Assembly: GCA_035547515.1 (NCBI GenBank)
Contig: DASZUS010000024.1
Span: forward strand, 1 to 64,000
Source: DASZTV01 sp035547515
GTDB lineage: Bacteria > Actinomycetota > Actinomycetes > JAFAQI01
Direction: 5' to 3'
Length of the DNA stretch: 64,000 nt
Shown here: in pieces, positions 54,206-61,775 of the stretch
Numbering within the stretch: the stretch's first letter is position 1
Layout of the letters: every line of letters begins with the position of its first letter
Notes under the pieces: model-generated
Databases searched by the model: none
The model's input: the letters and a program-made list of their open reading frames with translations, nothing else
Told to the model about the DNA's origin: nothing
Position numbers and translations under genes: made by a program

Positions 54206-55623
54206 CCCTCGGACGGCTCCGGCTCGGCTACCTCGACGGGCTCAACAGCCTCAGCAGCCTCGACATCGGCTGCGTCGTCGGCTGCGTCGTCCGTGGCCGA
54301 GTCGGCGCGGCCCGTCAGCTTCTCGAGGTCGACCGGGCGGCCTGAAGCGTCGGTGATCTTCGCGCGCTCCATCACCAGGGCGAGCGCCTTGCCGCGCAGG
54401 ATGTCGGCCATCAGCGAGCCGAGCATCCCCGAGTTGACGATCTGCTGCGCGAACTGGTCCGCGGCAATGCCGGACCGCGCCGCGCGCCGCACGATCTCCT
54501 GGGTGAGGTCGGACTCGTCGACGCCGAGCTCTTCCTTCTTCGCGATCGCGTCGAGGATGAACTGCGAGCGAATCGCCTTGGCGGCGTTGTCCTCGAGCTC
54601 CTTGTCGATCGCCTCGGCCGTGGTGTCCTCCGCCTGCGCGTAGTCCTCCTTGGTGATGCCGGCCGCCTTCAGCTGGCTGTCCAGCTCATTCCGGCGGTAG
54701 TGCACCTCGTCGTGCAGCACGTGCTCGGGAACCGGTACCTCGACCGTGTCGAGGAGGGCTTCAAGCACCTTCTCCCGCGCCTGCACTCCCTGGTTGATCG
54801 CCTTGATCCGGGCGAAGCGGTCGCGAAGGTCTGCCTTGAGCTCCTCGAGGGTGTCGAACTCGCTCGCGGTCTGTGCGAAGTCGTCGTCGAGCTCGGGGAC
54901 CTGCTTCTCCTTGACCGAGCGCACGGTGACCGTGGCGGTCGCCGCCTGGCCGCCCTCGGTCCCCGACCTGAGCTGGGTCTCGAACTCCTTCGACTCGCCC
55001 ACCGACAGGCCCACGATGGCGTCGTCGAGACCGCTGACGAGCGCGTCGCTGCCGACCTCGTAGGACAGGTTGCTCGCCGATGCGTCCTCGACCGGCTTGC
55101 CGTCGACCGTTGCTGCGAGATCGATCGAGACGAAGTCGCCGGCAGCGGCGGGGCGCTCGACACCGGCGAGCGTCGCGAACCGGTCGCGCAACGCGTCGAG
55201 CTGCTGGTCGACGTCTGCCTCGTCGACGTCTGCGTCATCGACCGAGACCGGCAGGCCGTCGTAGTCGGGCAGGTCGATCTCCGGGCGTACGTCGACCTCG
55301 GCCGTGAACGCCAGCTCGTCGCCGTCCGCGAAGTTGGTGACCTCGATCTCCGGGTGCCCGAGGATGTCGAGCTCCTGCTCGCGGACCGCGGTGCTGTAGA
55401 AGCCCGGCAGCGACTCGTTGACCGCCTCTTCGAGGACGGCGCCACGCCCGACGTGCTGGTCGATCAGCCGCGGCGGGACCTTGCCCGGGCGGAAGCCCTT
55501 GATCCGCACCTGCTGGCCGATCTTGCGGTACGCCGCGGTGAGCGCCGGCTCGAGCTCGTCGAAGGGCACCTCCACGGTCAGCTTGACGCGAGTGGGGCCG
55601 AGGGTCTCGACGGCGCTCTTCAT
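54202..55623 (-). CDS. tig: Trigger factor
   Basis: This 473-residue ribosome-bound chaperone has the N-terminal ribosome-binding signature IKGFRPGKVPPRLIDQHVG, a central FKBP-like PPIase domain (AAAGDFVSIDLAATVDGKPVED) and a C-terminal helical substrate domain (VPVPEHVLHDEVHYRRNELD). The tail is acidic and alanine-rich. It lies upstream of clpP1P2, the usual arrangement, although here separated by the ACT gene on the other strand. Confidence 0.97.
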   Translation of the reverse strand: MKSAVETLGPTRVKLTVEVPFDELEPALTAAYRKIGQQVRIKGFRPGKVPPRLIDQHVGRGAVLEEAVNESLPGFYSTAVREQELDILGHPEIEVTNFADGDELAFTAEVDVRPEIDLPDYDGLPVSVDDADVDEADVDQQLDALRDRFATLAGVERPAAAGDFVSIDLAATVDGKPVEDASASNLSYEVGSDALVSGLDDAIVGLSVGESKEFETQLRSGTEGGQAATATVTVRSVKEKQVPELDDDFAQTASEFDTLEELKADLRDRFARIKAINQGVQAREKVLEALLDTVEVPVPEHVLHDEVHYRRNELDSQLKAAGITKEDYAQAEDTTAEAIDKELEDNAAKAIRSQFILDAIAKKEELGVDESDLTQEIVRRAARSGIAADQFAQQIVNSGMLGSLMADILRGKALALVMERAKITDASGRPVDLEKLTGRADSATDDAADDAADVEAAEAVEPVEVAEPEPSEG

Positions 55624-55686
55624 GACGGCGTGGTGCTCCTGTGCAGCGGGTGTCTTGCGGGAGGGCGGGATTTGCGAGTAGCGCAG

Positions 55687-55759
55687 TCGGGGCGGGGAGA
55701 CTCGAACTCCCGATCTCCTGCTCCCAAAGCAGGCGCGCTAGCCACTACGCTACGCCCCG
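55687..55759 (-). tRNA. tRNA-Pro (anticodon TGG)
   Basis: A 73-nt cloverleaf on the minus strand has acceptor CGGGGCG/CGCCCCG, anticodon stem-loop CCTGC-TTTGGGA-GCAGG with anticodon TGG, and T arm GGGAGTTCGAGTCTCCC, discriminator A. It is divergent from tRNA-Gly 35 bp away. Confidence 0.97.
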
Positions 55760-55794
55760 CGGCGTGCCGCTCGATCTTAGGTCGGGCGGTCCGC

Positions 55795-55866
55795 GCGGGC
55801 GTAGCTCAATGGCTAGAGTCCCAGTCTTCCAAACTGGATATGCGGGTTCGATTCCCGTCGCCCGCT
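55795..55866 (+). tRNA. tRNA-Gly (anticodon TCC)
   Basis: A 72-nt cloverleaf has acceptor GCGGGCG/CGCCCGC with discriminator T, anticodon stem-loop CCAGT-CTTCCAA-ACTGG with anticodon TCC, and T arm GCGGGTTCGATTCCCGT. Its 3' part is duplicated at 59336-59384, marking it as an integration target. The gene itself is intact. Confidence 0.97.
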
Positions 55867-55867
55867 C
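55819..55867 (+). repeat. Left attachment repeat (att) within tRNA-Gly
   Basis: These 49 bp reappear at 59336-59384 with one mismatch; the exact part is 42 bp (55826-55867). It spans the anticodon loop to one base past the tRNA end, the usual crossover zone of tRNA-targeting tyrosine integrases. Confidence 0.93.
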
Positions 55868-56008
55868 GAAGTGCCTCTCGGCAACCATGCGCGCCCTCAC
55901 CCGGGCAGACGCCTAGCAAGCCCCAGTCTGCGCCCGGCTCTGGTCACCCGAAACGTTGATCGCAGTAGCCACCGGCTAGCCATACGCCGCGCAGGGCGAG
56001 CTCTCGCG

Positions 56009-57016
56009 CTAAGGCGCTTGGTCCTCCTCCTCGGCGTCGAACGCGTCGTCCACACTGGGAATTGCCGTCGCCCTAGGCATGAGCCACTCGCTGTCGGGTC
56101 GCGCAACGAGGCGAGCATTGGTGTAGGCCATGTCTAGGGTCAGGACGGTGTGTCCGCGGTACGCAATGTCGCCGACAGCCGACACAACGAGCGCGAGGTC
56201 GACCGAGTGGTCGCCCGACAAGTCGAGCGGCATGAGGAACTGCGCGCCGGCGGCGCCAAGCCGCGGGTACCACTGCGGTACGACGATCTTGTAGTTCCGA
56301 CGGGCGCGCTTCGCCGCCCACGCGACCGCCAGATCTAGAGCCTGCCGCGCTCGCATGACGTTGTTGGCGAGATCGGCCGGGAATCGATCGAGGTTGTCTA
56401 CGAGAATGTGCTCGTAGGCGAGTTTGAGCGGCCGACGCCAGTCGTAGACGAGATCCGCAGACGAGTGGACGTACTCCGCCATCGGAGGTGGCTCGGGGAA
56501 GCGTTGCAAGATCGTCCGGTCAGACTCACAGGCCCAACGCTGGAAGAGCCAGGGCTGGGGCGCATCGACGCGGTTCCTGGAGAAGAGTCCGAACACCTCT
56601 TCGGCATGCGGAGTCAGCAGACCGGTATTGAGAGCGGCGTACTCGCCGTCATCCGAGATTGCGATCTTGTCTTCAAGGACCAGACGCCGATACGTGTACC
56701 GGAGGTAGCTGTCGAGAATGGGTAACGGACGCGCCACATCTCCCTCGCGACCTGTCCAGTCTTCCGGCTCGGCCAGAGCAGCCAGCGAATCCAGTGTCTG
56801 GGTCCAGGCGAGTCGGCCTCGCTCCCTGGCGTCGTCGATGTACTCAGAACTCGAGACGCGGAAGAACGCGAACCGGCGGAGTTGGTCGGGATACCCGGCT
56901 GCGTCGGTAGCGCTCGCCGAGAGGTCGTCGCGGTCGATCGCGTCGAGGTCATCACCCGGGTGAGCGACGACATCACGCGGCTGAGCCGGCCCGACGGCGT
57001 GCCGAGGCATGTTCAT
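56009..57016 (-). CDS. DUF3825-domain protein
   Basis: This 335-residue protein carries features I associate with DUF3825: LPILDSYLRYTYRRLVLEDKI, an AALNTGLLTPHAEEVFGLFSRN segment and PWLFQRWACES, followed by a region ending in VVPQWYPR and QFLMPLDLSGDHSVDLALVV. It starts at ATG 57016; a longer frame to 57187 overlaps the membrane gene with arginine-rich sequence. The ribosome-binding site is weak (GGAG, 12 bases away). It is the third gene of the islet cassette, 107 bp after the membrane protein. DUF3825 proteins have been noted in stress and signalling contexts; its job here is unknown. The C-terminus is acidic (DAFDAEEEDQAP). Confidence 0.75.
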   Translation of the reverse strand: MNMPRHAVGPAQPRDVVAHPGDDLDAIDRDDLSASATDAAGYPDQLRRFAFFRVSSSEYIDDARERGRLAWTQTLDSLAALAEPEDWTGREGDVARPLPILDSYLRYTYRRLVLEDKIAISDDGEYAALNTGLLTPHAEEVFGLFSRNRVDAPQPWLFQRWACESDRTILQRFPEPPPMAEYVHSSADLVYDWRRPLKLAYEHILVDNLDRFPADLANNVMRARQALDLAVAWAAKRARRNYKIVVPQWYPRLGAAGAQFLMPLDLSGDHSVDLALVVSAVGDIAYRGHTVLTLDMAYTNARLVARPDSEWLMPRATAIPSVDDAFDAEEEDQAP

Positions 57017-57123
57017 CGGTGACGGACGCTCCACGGCCGAAGGATACTTTCGCCATGGGGCCGACGCCGGAATCACAGAAACCGGACGGGTGCCTCGACC
57101 AGCCGACCGCGCCGTCGATCGGA

Positions 57124-57618
57124 CTACCCGTCCTCGTCCTCGTCGGCATGCTCCGTAACAACTTGGATGACCCGCTCGAGCACCCACACGCTTCTGGCTA
57201 CCCGGACCGTGGCGTAGAGCTGGAAACCTACGAACACGGACATCGCTGGAGTGCTGTGGCCTGCGTCGCGGTCGACGAGTAACGCCGCGAGCGCGGCCAA
57301 GGTCGCGAGCCCCAGCGCTCGGATCGTAGAGGTGAACACCTGCCAGAGAGTCTGGTACTGCGAACTCGCGCGGAGAACGGCGAACCGGGTTGACGGCGCG
57401 AAGCCCAGGACAATCGCCGCCGTAGCGATCACGAAACCCAGCAGCGCGCCGTCGAGGGCAGCCACAGCGCCGTAGAAGGGTCCGCGATTGGTTGCGAGCC
57501 AGCGATTGACGGTGTCCGTCCCATGACCGGCTTCAAGCCACAGAACGAAGCCAGCAGTGAGAAGGAGGCAGCCAGCACCTTCGAGGGCTAGAAAGTTTCG
57601 GCGGTAGTAGGAGGTCAC
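57124..57618 (-). CDS. Small four-helix membrane protein of the islet cassette
   Basis: This 164-residue protein has four predicted transmembrane helices: ALEGAGCLLLTAGFVLWLEA, AALDGALLGFVIATAAIVLG, STIRALGLATLAALAALLV, and SVFVGFQLYATVRVARSVWV. A cytoplasmic loop with RFAVLRASSQYQTLWQVF joins helices 2 and 3. It begins at GTG 57618, five bases after the 319-aa gene, so the two are tightly coupled. A small membrane protein paired with a soluble protein in a mobile islet is a common layout of anti-phage effectors, for example Kiwa (four-TM KwaA with a protein of about 315 residues), but I see no clear homology to Kiwa. Confidence 0.8.
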   Translation of the reverse strand: MTSYYRRNFLALEGAGCLLLTAGFVLWLEAGHGTDTVNRWLATNRGPFYGAVAALDGALLGFVIATAAIVLGFAPSTRFAVLRASSQYQTLWQVFTSTIRALGLATLAALAALLVDRDAGHSTPAMSVFVGFQLYATVRVARSVWVLERVIQVVTEHADEDEDG

Positions 57619-57623
57619 ACCTA

Positions 57624-58583
57624 TTACCTGGTCGCAGCGGACACCGACGCAGCTTGGTCGAGTTCGTCCTTCAACTCTGTGTACGCCTCCTCGATAGCCG
57701 CGTAGGCCTCGACGTCTCGAAGGGCTCGCGTACGTCCATCCACGCGAAGGATTCGCTTGGCCACGACAAGCTCGTCGCTGAGGAGATCGATTGGGAGGAC
57801 TCCACCGGTCTCAGTTTCGGGGCCCTTGACCTGGAACTCCTCGACGTTCTCTTGCAGGTCTGACCGGCCTGCAAGCTGCTTGACAGCTTCCAGCGCCCTC
57901 CGGCCGAGGTTCTGTCGACCATATGGCTCAGGCGACAGGACGACTTGCACCGTCTGAGCGTTGCCGAACCTCTCCGCGGCTTCGAACGCGGACGCCAGGT
58001 CGGCGTCGGCCTCTCGAATGACAGATGTGTACGACGGCCTGATGCGCAGGCTGAGCACCCGCAGGTCGTCGAGTCGATTCAGCTGGTCAGCGACGTTCTG
58101 ACGGAGGAGCGGGTCCAGGGTGAACCGCCTGTGACCGGTCGCCGGCACCAGGAACGCCGGGATCCGCCCGACGCGAGGACCGTAGAAGTTGAACTCCATG
58201 CCGACGATGTTGTTCGAGAACACGCAGACGTGGGCTGCTTCGTACAGGCCTGCCGTCTGTCGGAGATTCAACGGAGTCAACTGGCCGTTGTCCTCAACCA
58301 ACGGAAGGGCCTGACGACGGATCGTCGCTATCCGGAAGCGCCCAACAGGATTCGCCTCGTCGATCCAGACGCCAACGAAGTTGCCATCGCCAACGTCTTG
58401 GTACTCGGTGGATCCATCGAAACTGAGGCGGCCGAGGGCGGGGAGCAACTGCCCGAGGTTGAGCGTGCGGGGCTTGCCGCTGCTTGTCGTTCCAAGGCCG
58501 TTTGCCCGGAAGAAGTGGATCTTGCGTTCCAGGGCCGGCCGCCGGCGGCGCGACCTGGTGACCTTCTTCGCTGCTGGTGGCAC
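57624..58583 (-). CDS. Protein of unknown function, partner of the membrane protein
   Basis: This 319-residue soluble protein starts with a basic stretch (PPAAKKVTRSRRRRPALERK), then KIHFFRANGLGTTS and a mixed alpha/beta domain (GVWIDEANPVGRFRIATIRR; EAAHVCVFSNNIVGMEFNFYGPRVGRIPAFL), and ends in helices. The centre, HVCVFSNNIVGMEFNFYGPR followed by a DQLNRLDDLRVLSLRIRPS segment, looks conserved-fold-like, but I cannot name the family. GTG start at 58583. It is the promoter-proximal gene of the cassette and probably its sensor or regulator. A truncated IS481 transposase lies 93 bp upstream. Confidence 0.78.
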   Translation of the reverse strand: MPPAAKKVTRSRRRRPALERKIHFFRANGLGTTSSGKPRTLNLGQLLPALGRLSFDGSTEYQDVGDGNFVGVWIDEANPVGRFRIATIRRQALPLVEDNGQLTPLNLRQTAGLYEAAHVCVFSNNIVGMEFNFYGPRVGRIPAFLVPATGHRRFTLDPLLRQNVADQLNRLDDLRVLSLRIRPSYTSVIREADADLASAFEAAERFGNAQTVQVVLSPEPYGRQNLGRRALEAVKQLAGRSDLQENVEEFQVKGPETETGGVLPIDLLSDELVVAKRILRVDGRTRALRDVEAYAAIEEAYTELKDELDQAASVSAATR

Positions 58584-58676
58584 TCCGCCAGGGTGCCACC
58601 GACGAGCGACGGTTTCCGTAGTTTGTCGGAAACCGGCGGCGTACCGGTCAGGCGATACCGCCTGGTTCGTCGGCGG

Positions 58677-58775
58677 CTAATCCGCGGCCTGCGCGACCGA
58701 CCAGCCCAGTTCCACGACCAGCCGGCCGAGCTCGAGGCGAACTTTCGGGGTCAAAGCAGCGTTAGCGTGGGACAC
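58677..58775 (-). pseudogene. Truncated IS481-family transposase, N-terminal fragment
   Basis: A 32-residue frame, VSHANAALTPKVRLELGRLV then VELGWSVAQAAD and a stop, matches the conserved start of IS481-type transposases (SHANA-LTP--R--L, then a helix-turn-helix beginning). The rest of the roughly 300-residue protein, including the DDE catalytic core, is missing. The GTG start sits at the edge of a hairpin (58774-58838). It is a decayed insertion sequence. Confidence 0.7.
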
Positions 58776-58838
58776 GAAGACCTCCTGGTCGTGGAGCGGT
58801 TCTTAGACAGCTCCACCCCACGACAGGGAGGTCTTCGT
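58774..58838. repeat. Inverted repeat at the IS481 remnant
   Basis: Two 21-bp arms (58774-58794 and 58818-58838) match at 19 of 21 positions, with a further inner stem (gtggagc 58791-58797 and gctccac 58810-58816). It adjoins the start codon of the truncated transposase. It is probably the upstream end or regulatory hairpin of the insertion sequence. Confidence 0.65.
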
Positions 58839-59335
58839 TTGCAACGATCAATCAGCGCGTGTCATCACACGCGTTCAACCAACGTGCCTGGTCAGTACAG
58901 CTAGGTCGCGGTCGCTCATGTCCCTGAGGACGTCGGCGACGGGATCGCTGACCACTCCCGGCTGTTCGTCTGGCAGCAGAACGGTCTGCGCCTCGTGATG
59001 TGTGCTCACTGGATCTGCCCTGGCTCCGTCACGGTGACGGTGACTCCGACCGTCCGGTGACGGCCGGTGTGGACTGCTTGGATCCAATCAGCAGCGCTGG
59101 CTGACTTCGCGGTGCGCGTGCCTACATGGTCGTTCACTCGGCGGCAGTCCAACGCGGCTCGTCGAGCACGGCCATGGTGACCGCGCTGATTGATGCTGTC
59201 AACTGGCCTGTGGATGAGCCACCCGGCAGCCACAAGCAATGGTCAATCACGGTCGCTGGTGGGCGCTCTTGGTCAGACTGTACGGGCCTCTGACCTGCGG
59301 CTTTGCCTCTCCGAGGGCATGCTCAAGAACCGAGT
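58839..59335. other. Islet right end, no convincing gene
   Basis: About 500 bp between the IS481 remnant and the right attachment repeat. A short minus-strand frame (58875-59009, 44 residues, starting VSTHHEAQTVLLPDEQPG) is open but lacks a good ribosome-binding site. I see no integrase or structural RNA. A lost integrase gene may have stood here; an integrase usually lies next to the att site. Confidence 0.5.
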
Positions 59336-59384
59336 TCCCAGACTTCCAAACTGGATATGCGGGTTCGATTCCCGTCGCCCGCTC
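59336..59384 (+). repeat. Right attachment repeat, copy of tRNA-Gly 3' part
   Basis: This 49-bp copy of 55819-55867 has one mismatch; the exact part is 59343-59384 (42 bp). It cannot form a tRNA because the 5' half is absent. It marks the far boundary of the islet. Confidence 0.93.
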
Positions 59385-59421
59385 CGATGCGCATGGGCCA
59401 TTGCTGTTGCTATGGCGACAG

Positions 59422-59853
59422 CTATGGCCCATCCGTTCCGGAGTCCTCGGGCGAGCGATCGCGGAACCACTGGGCGATCCCAGGCATCTTCTCCTCGAAG
59501 CCACCGGGTGCCGAGACGTTGAGCATCCCGGCCCGCTCGCCGGTGCGGTTCTCGAAGTCGTGCGGAGTGCCGCCGGGCACCGCGATGAACGAGCCCGCGG
59601 GGGCCTCGATCCACTCCCCGCCCACCATCACGCTCATCGTCCCGGCCAGCACGTAGAACACGTCGTCATCCGGGTGCTGATGAGTCCCGGGCCCCTTGGT
59701 GTGCGGGTCGAGCCACCATTCCGAGATCGCGTAGCGGCCTGCCGACTCCTCGCCGTCCGCCTTGAAGACCGCGGACAGCCGCCCCATGGGGTACTCCCGC
59801 CCTTCACCAGGGCCGAGCACGACCGGGCGCCGCTGCCCCGTCACGTCACTCAT
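59422..59853 (-). CDS. Cupin-domain protein
   Basis: This 143-residue protein has a single cupin domain. The metal-binding motif 1 is GTHQHPDDDVFYVLAGTMSV and motif 2 is GSFIAVPGGTPHDFENRTG. The substrate is not evident. It lies just outside the islet and is followed on the same strand by an alpha/beta hydrolase gene 24 bp upstream, so the two may be co-transcribed. Confidence 0.88.
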   Translation of the reverse strand: MSDVTGQRRPVVLGPGEGREYPMGRLSAVFKADGEESAGRYAISEWWLDPHTKGPGTHQHPDDDVFYVLAGTMSVMVGGEWIEAPAGSFIAVPGGTPHDFENRTGERAGMLNVSAPGGFEEKMPGIAQWFRDRSPEDSGTDGP

Positions 59854-59877
59854 GGCCTCTCCTTCTCATCAACGCGC

Positions 59878-60864
59878 TCAGAGCGAGGCGAGCCAGTCGA
59901 CCAGGATGCGGTTGACCTCGTCGGCCTTCTCCTGCTGTACCCAGTGACCGCAGTTTTCGAGGATGTGGGTCCCTCGCAGGCCGGGCAGGCTCTCGGGGAA
60001 CCGCTTGATCGCGTTCGCCCCCCACATCGTCGGACCGTCCCGGTCGCCACCGATGAACAACGAGGGCTGCCGGATGGGCGCCGCGGTCCACGCGCGCAGG
60101 TCGACCCAGTCCCGATCGAGGTTGCGGTAGCGGTTGAGCGGACCCCGGAAACCGGAGAACTCGAACTGCTCGGTGTAGAAGTCGAGGTCCGTCTCGGTCA
60201 GCCAGGCCGGCAGCGCCTCGGGCAGCGTGACCCGGTCGAGCAGCAGGCTGCCCTTCGCAACCGTCGCCGTCGTCCCGCCGTCCTCGCTGCGCCGCGCATC
60301 CGCCGACGCGGCGACATAGAACTTGAGCAGCGACGTGCGGACGTCCGCCTCGAACTCGCGCTCGGCGCGACCTGGCTCCTGGAAGTAGTTCATGTAGAAC
60401 TCTTCTTCCTGCCCGGTGACCTGGCTGACGGCATCAGCCATCCGGGCAAAGGCCTCTGTCGGCCGCGGGCCGCCGGGGGCGTTGTACGGCACGCTGAGCA
60501 ACGCGACCGCGGAGAAGATGTCGGGCCGCAGCAGCGCGGAATGCGCAGCGATCGGCGAACCCCAGTCGTGGCCGATCACGACCGCCTGCTCCCCGCGACC
60601 GGCGAGGGCCTCGACCACCCCGACGTTGTCGCCGACGTGGTGGACCATCCCGTACGCCTCGATCTCGTACGGCGCGGACGATCGGCCGTAACCACGTACG
60701 TCGATCGCGACCGCACGGAAGCCGGCATTCGCGATCGCGGGCAGCTGGTGGCGCCAGGAGTACCACGACTCCGGAAAGCCGTGCACCAGCAAGACGAGCG
60801 GGCCTGATCCCTCCTCGACGCAGTGGATCCTCGTCCCGCGAAACTCGACCGTCTGATGCTTCAC
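59878..60864 (-). CDS. Alpha/beta hydrolase, epoxide-hydrolase-like
   Basis: This 328-residue enzyme resembles soluble epoxide hydrolases. The oxyanion motif is HGFPESWYSWRHQL, the nucleophile is Asp in VIGHDWGSPIA, and the catalytic His is in ENCGHWVQQEKADEVN. Tyrosines in the cap (FYMNYFQEPGRAE, DLDFYTEQFEFSGFRGPLNRYRN) fit epoxide opening. Asp instead of Ser as nucleophile separates it from esterases. I start it at GTG 60864 (VKHQTVEFRG); longer frames read into the divergent gene. The likely role is detoxification of epoxides. Confidence 0.9.
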   Translation of the reverse strand: MKHQTVEFRGTRIHCVEEGSGPLVLLVHGFPESWYSWRHQLPAIANAGFRAVAIDVRGYGRSSAPYEIEAYGMVHHVGDNVGVVEALAGRGEQAVVIGHDWGSPIAAHSALLRPDIFSAVALLSVPYNAPGGPRPTEAFARMADAVSQVTGQEEEFYMNYFQEPGRAEREFEADVRTSLLKFYVAASADARRSEDGGTTATVAKGSLLLDRVTLPEALPAWLTETDLDFYTEQFEFSGFRGPLNRYRNLDRDWVDLRAWTAAPIRQPSLFIGGDRDGPTMWGANAIKRFPESLPGLRGTHILENCGHWVQQEKADEVNRILVDWLASL

Positions 60865-60915
60865 GCTGCGGACGCTATCGACAGGAATCGGGCCGCGCTT
60901 CACGAAAGGTGTCGC

Positions 60916-61689
60916 ATGCTCGTCTGCCCAGTCGACTCTGCGACCCTGAGCCACTCCGAGTCCGCGGCCATGGCCCGCATCGTCGACCTGCTGCAGCGAG
61001 TGCCGCCGGACGCACAGGTGCCGAACAGCGAGTGGACGGCCCACGACGTGGCCGCGCATCTCGTCACCATGGCCGGCCGCTACCTCACGGCGGACCGCAA
61101 GCTCGCCAGCTCGCAACGCGAGCTGCGAGAGATGAACCAGCGCGAGATCGAGGAGTTCACCTCGTCGACGATGGGAGAGCTGATCGGCCGGCTCCGGTCG
61201 AGGAACGCGAAGTACGCGGCGTTCTGGAACGAGCAGCCGCTCGACCTCACCTTCCCGTACCGCGTCGGCTTCCCGCTCGACGCGGGAACACTTCGCAGCA
61301 ACTGGATCGCCGAGCTGCTGATTCACGGCCGAGACGTCGCGACGGCGACGGGTGAGCAGTGGCGCCTCGACGCCACCAGCAGCCTGCTGACCCTGCGAGT
61401 CCTAGCCCACGTGCTGCCGCACTACCTCACCGCCGCAGGGGTCGCGGACGCCACTCTCGCCGTGTCACCCGAAGGCGGCGCGGCGTTCTCGATCGTGGTC
61501 AAGGACGGCGGAACGACCATCCAGCCCGGAGCGGCCGCGGGTGCCGACACATTGGCGGGATCGCCCGAGGCGCTCGTCCTGCTGCTCTACGGCCGGATCA
61601 GCTTCGCGGAGGCCCAAGCCATGGGAGTCGATGTCACGGGCGACCAGGGAGAGGTGCAACGCCTGCTGGACCGGCTCGACAAGCCGTAG
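60916..61689 (+). CDS. Maleylpyruvate isomerase family mycothiol-dependent enzyme
   Basis: This 257-residue protein has the N-terminal DinB-like mycothiol-dependent domain: ARIVDLLQRVPPDAQVPNSE, WTAHDVAAHLVTMAGRY (with a metal-ligand histidine) and NWIAELLIHGRDVATATG. The C-terminal part resembles an SCP2-like domain. The ATG at 60916 follows AAAGG. It is divergent from the epoxide hydrolase, with 51 bp between starts. The family uses the actinobacterial thiol mycothiol. Confidence 0.85.
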   Translation: MLVCPVDSATLSHSESAAMARIVDLLQRVPPDAQVPNSEWTAHDVAAHLVTMAGRYLTADRKLASSQRELREMNQREIEEFTSSTMGELIGRLRSRNAKYAAFWNEQPLDLTFPYRVGFPLDAGTLRSNWIAELLIHGRDVATATGEQWRLDATSSLLTLRVLAHVLPHYLTAAGVADATLAVSPEGGAAFSIVVKDGGTTIQPGAAAGADTLAGSPEALVLLLYGRISFAEAQAMGVDVTGDQGEVQRLLDRLDKP

Positions 61690-61775
61690 CCGCTCGCCTG
61701 CGGCGAGGTACGCCGTCCACCCCGGTGCTGCGCCGCGCGAAGGAGTCGGCGGCCTGCGCGGAGAAGTCAGGCGGC

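Larger units (their letters stand above)
55826..59384. mobile_element. Integrase-less islet in tRNA-Gly, about 3.5 kb
   Basis: The segment is bounded by a 42-bp exact direct repeat of the tRNA-Gly 3' region. It contains three co-directional minus-strand genes, a truncated IS481-type transposase and a noncoding end. It has no integrase or relaxase, so it either lost them or relies on another element's integrase acting on the same site. Flanking genes on both sides (tig, clpP; cupin, hydrolase) look chromosomal. Confidence 0.88.

Noticed and set aside
59006..59239. Minus-strand frame in the islet right end
   Set aside because: No ribosome-binding site and no recognisable fold; described as noncoding islet end instead.
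59303..59656. Plus-strand frame of about 117 residues across the right att repeat and cupin gene
   Set aside because: It reads through the tRNA remnant and antisense to the cupin; no ribosome-binding site and arginine/serine-rich composition.
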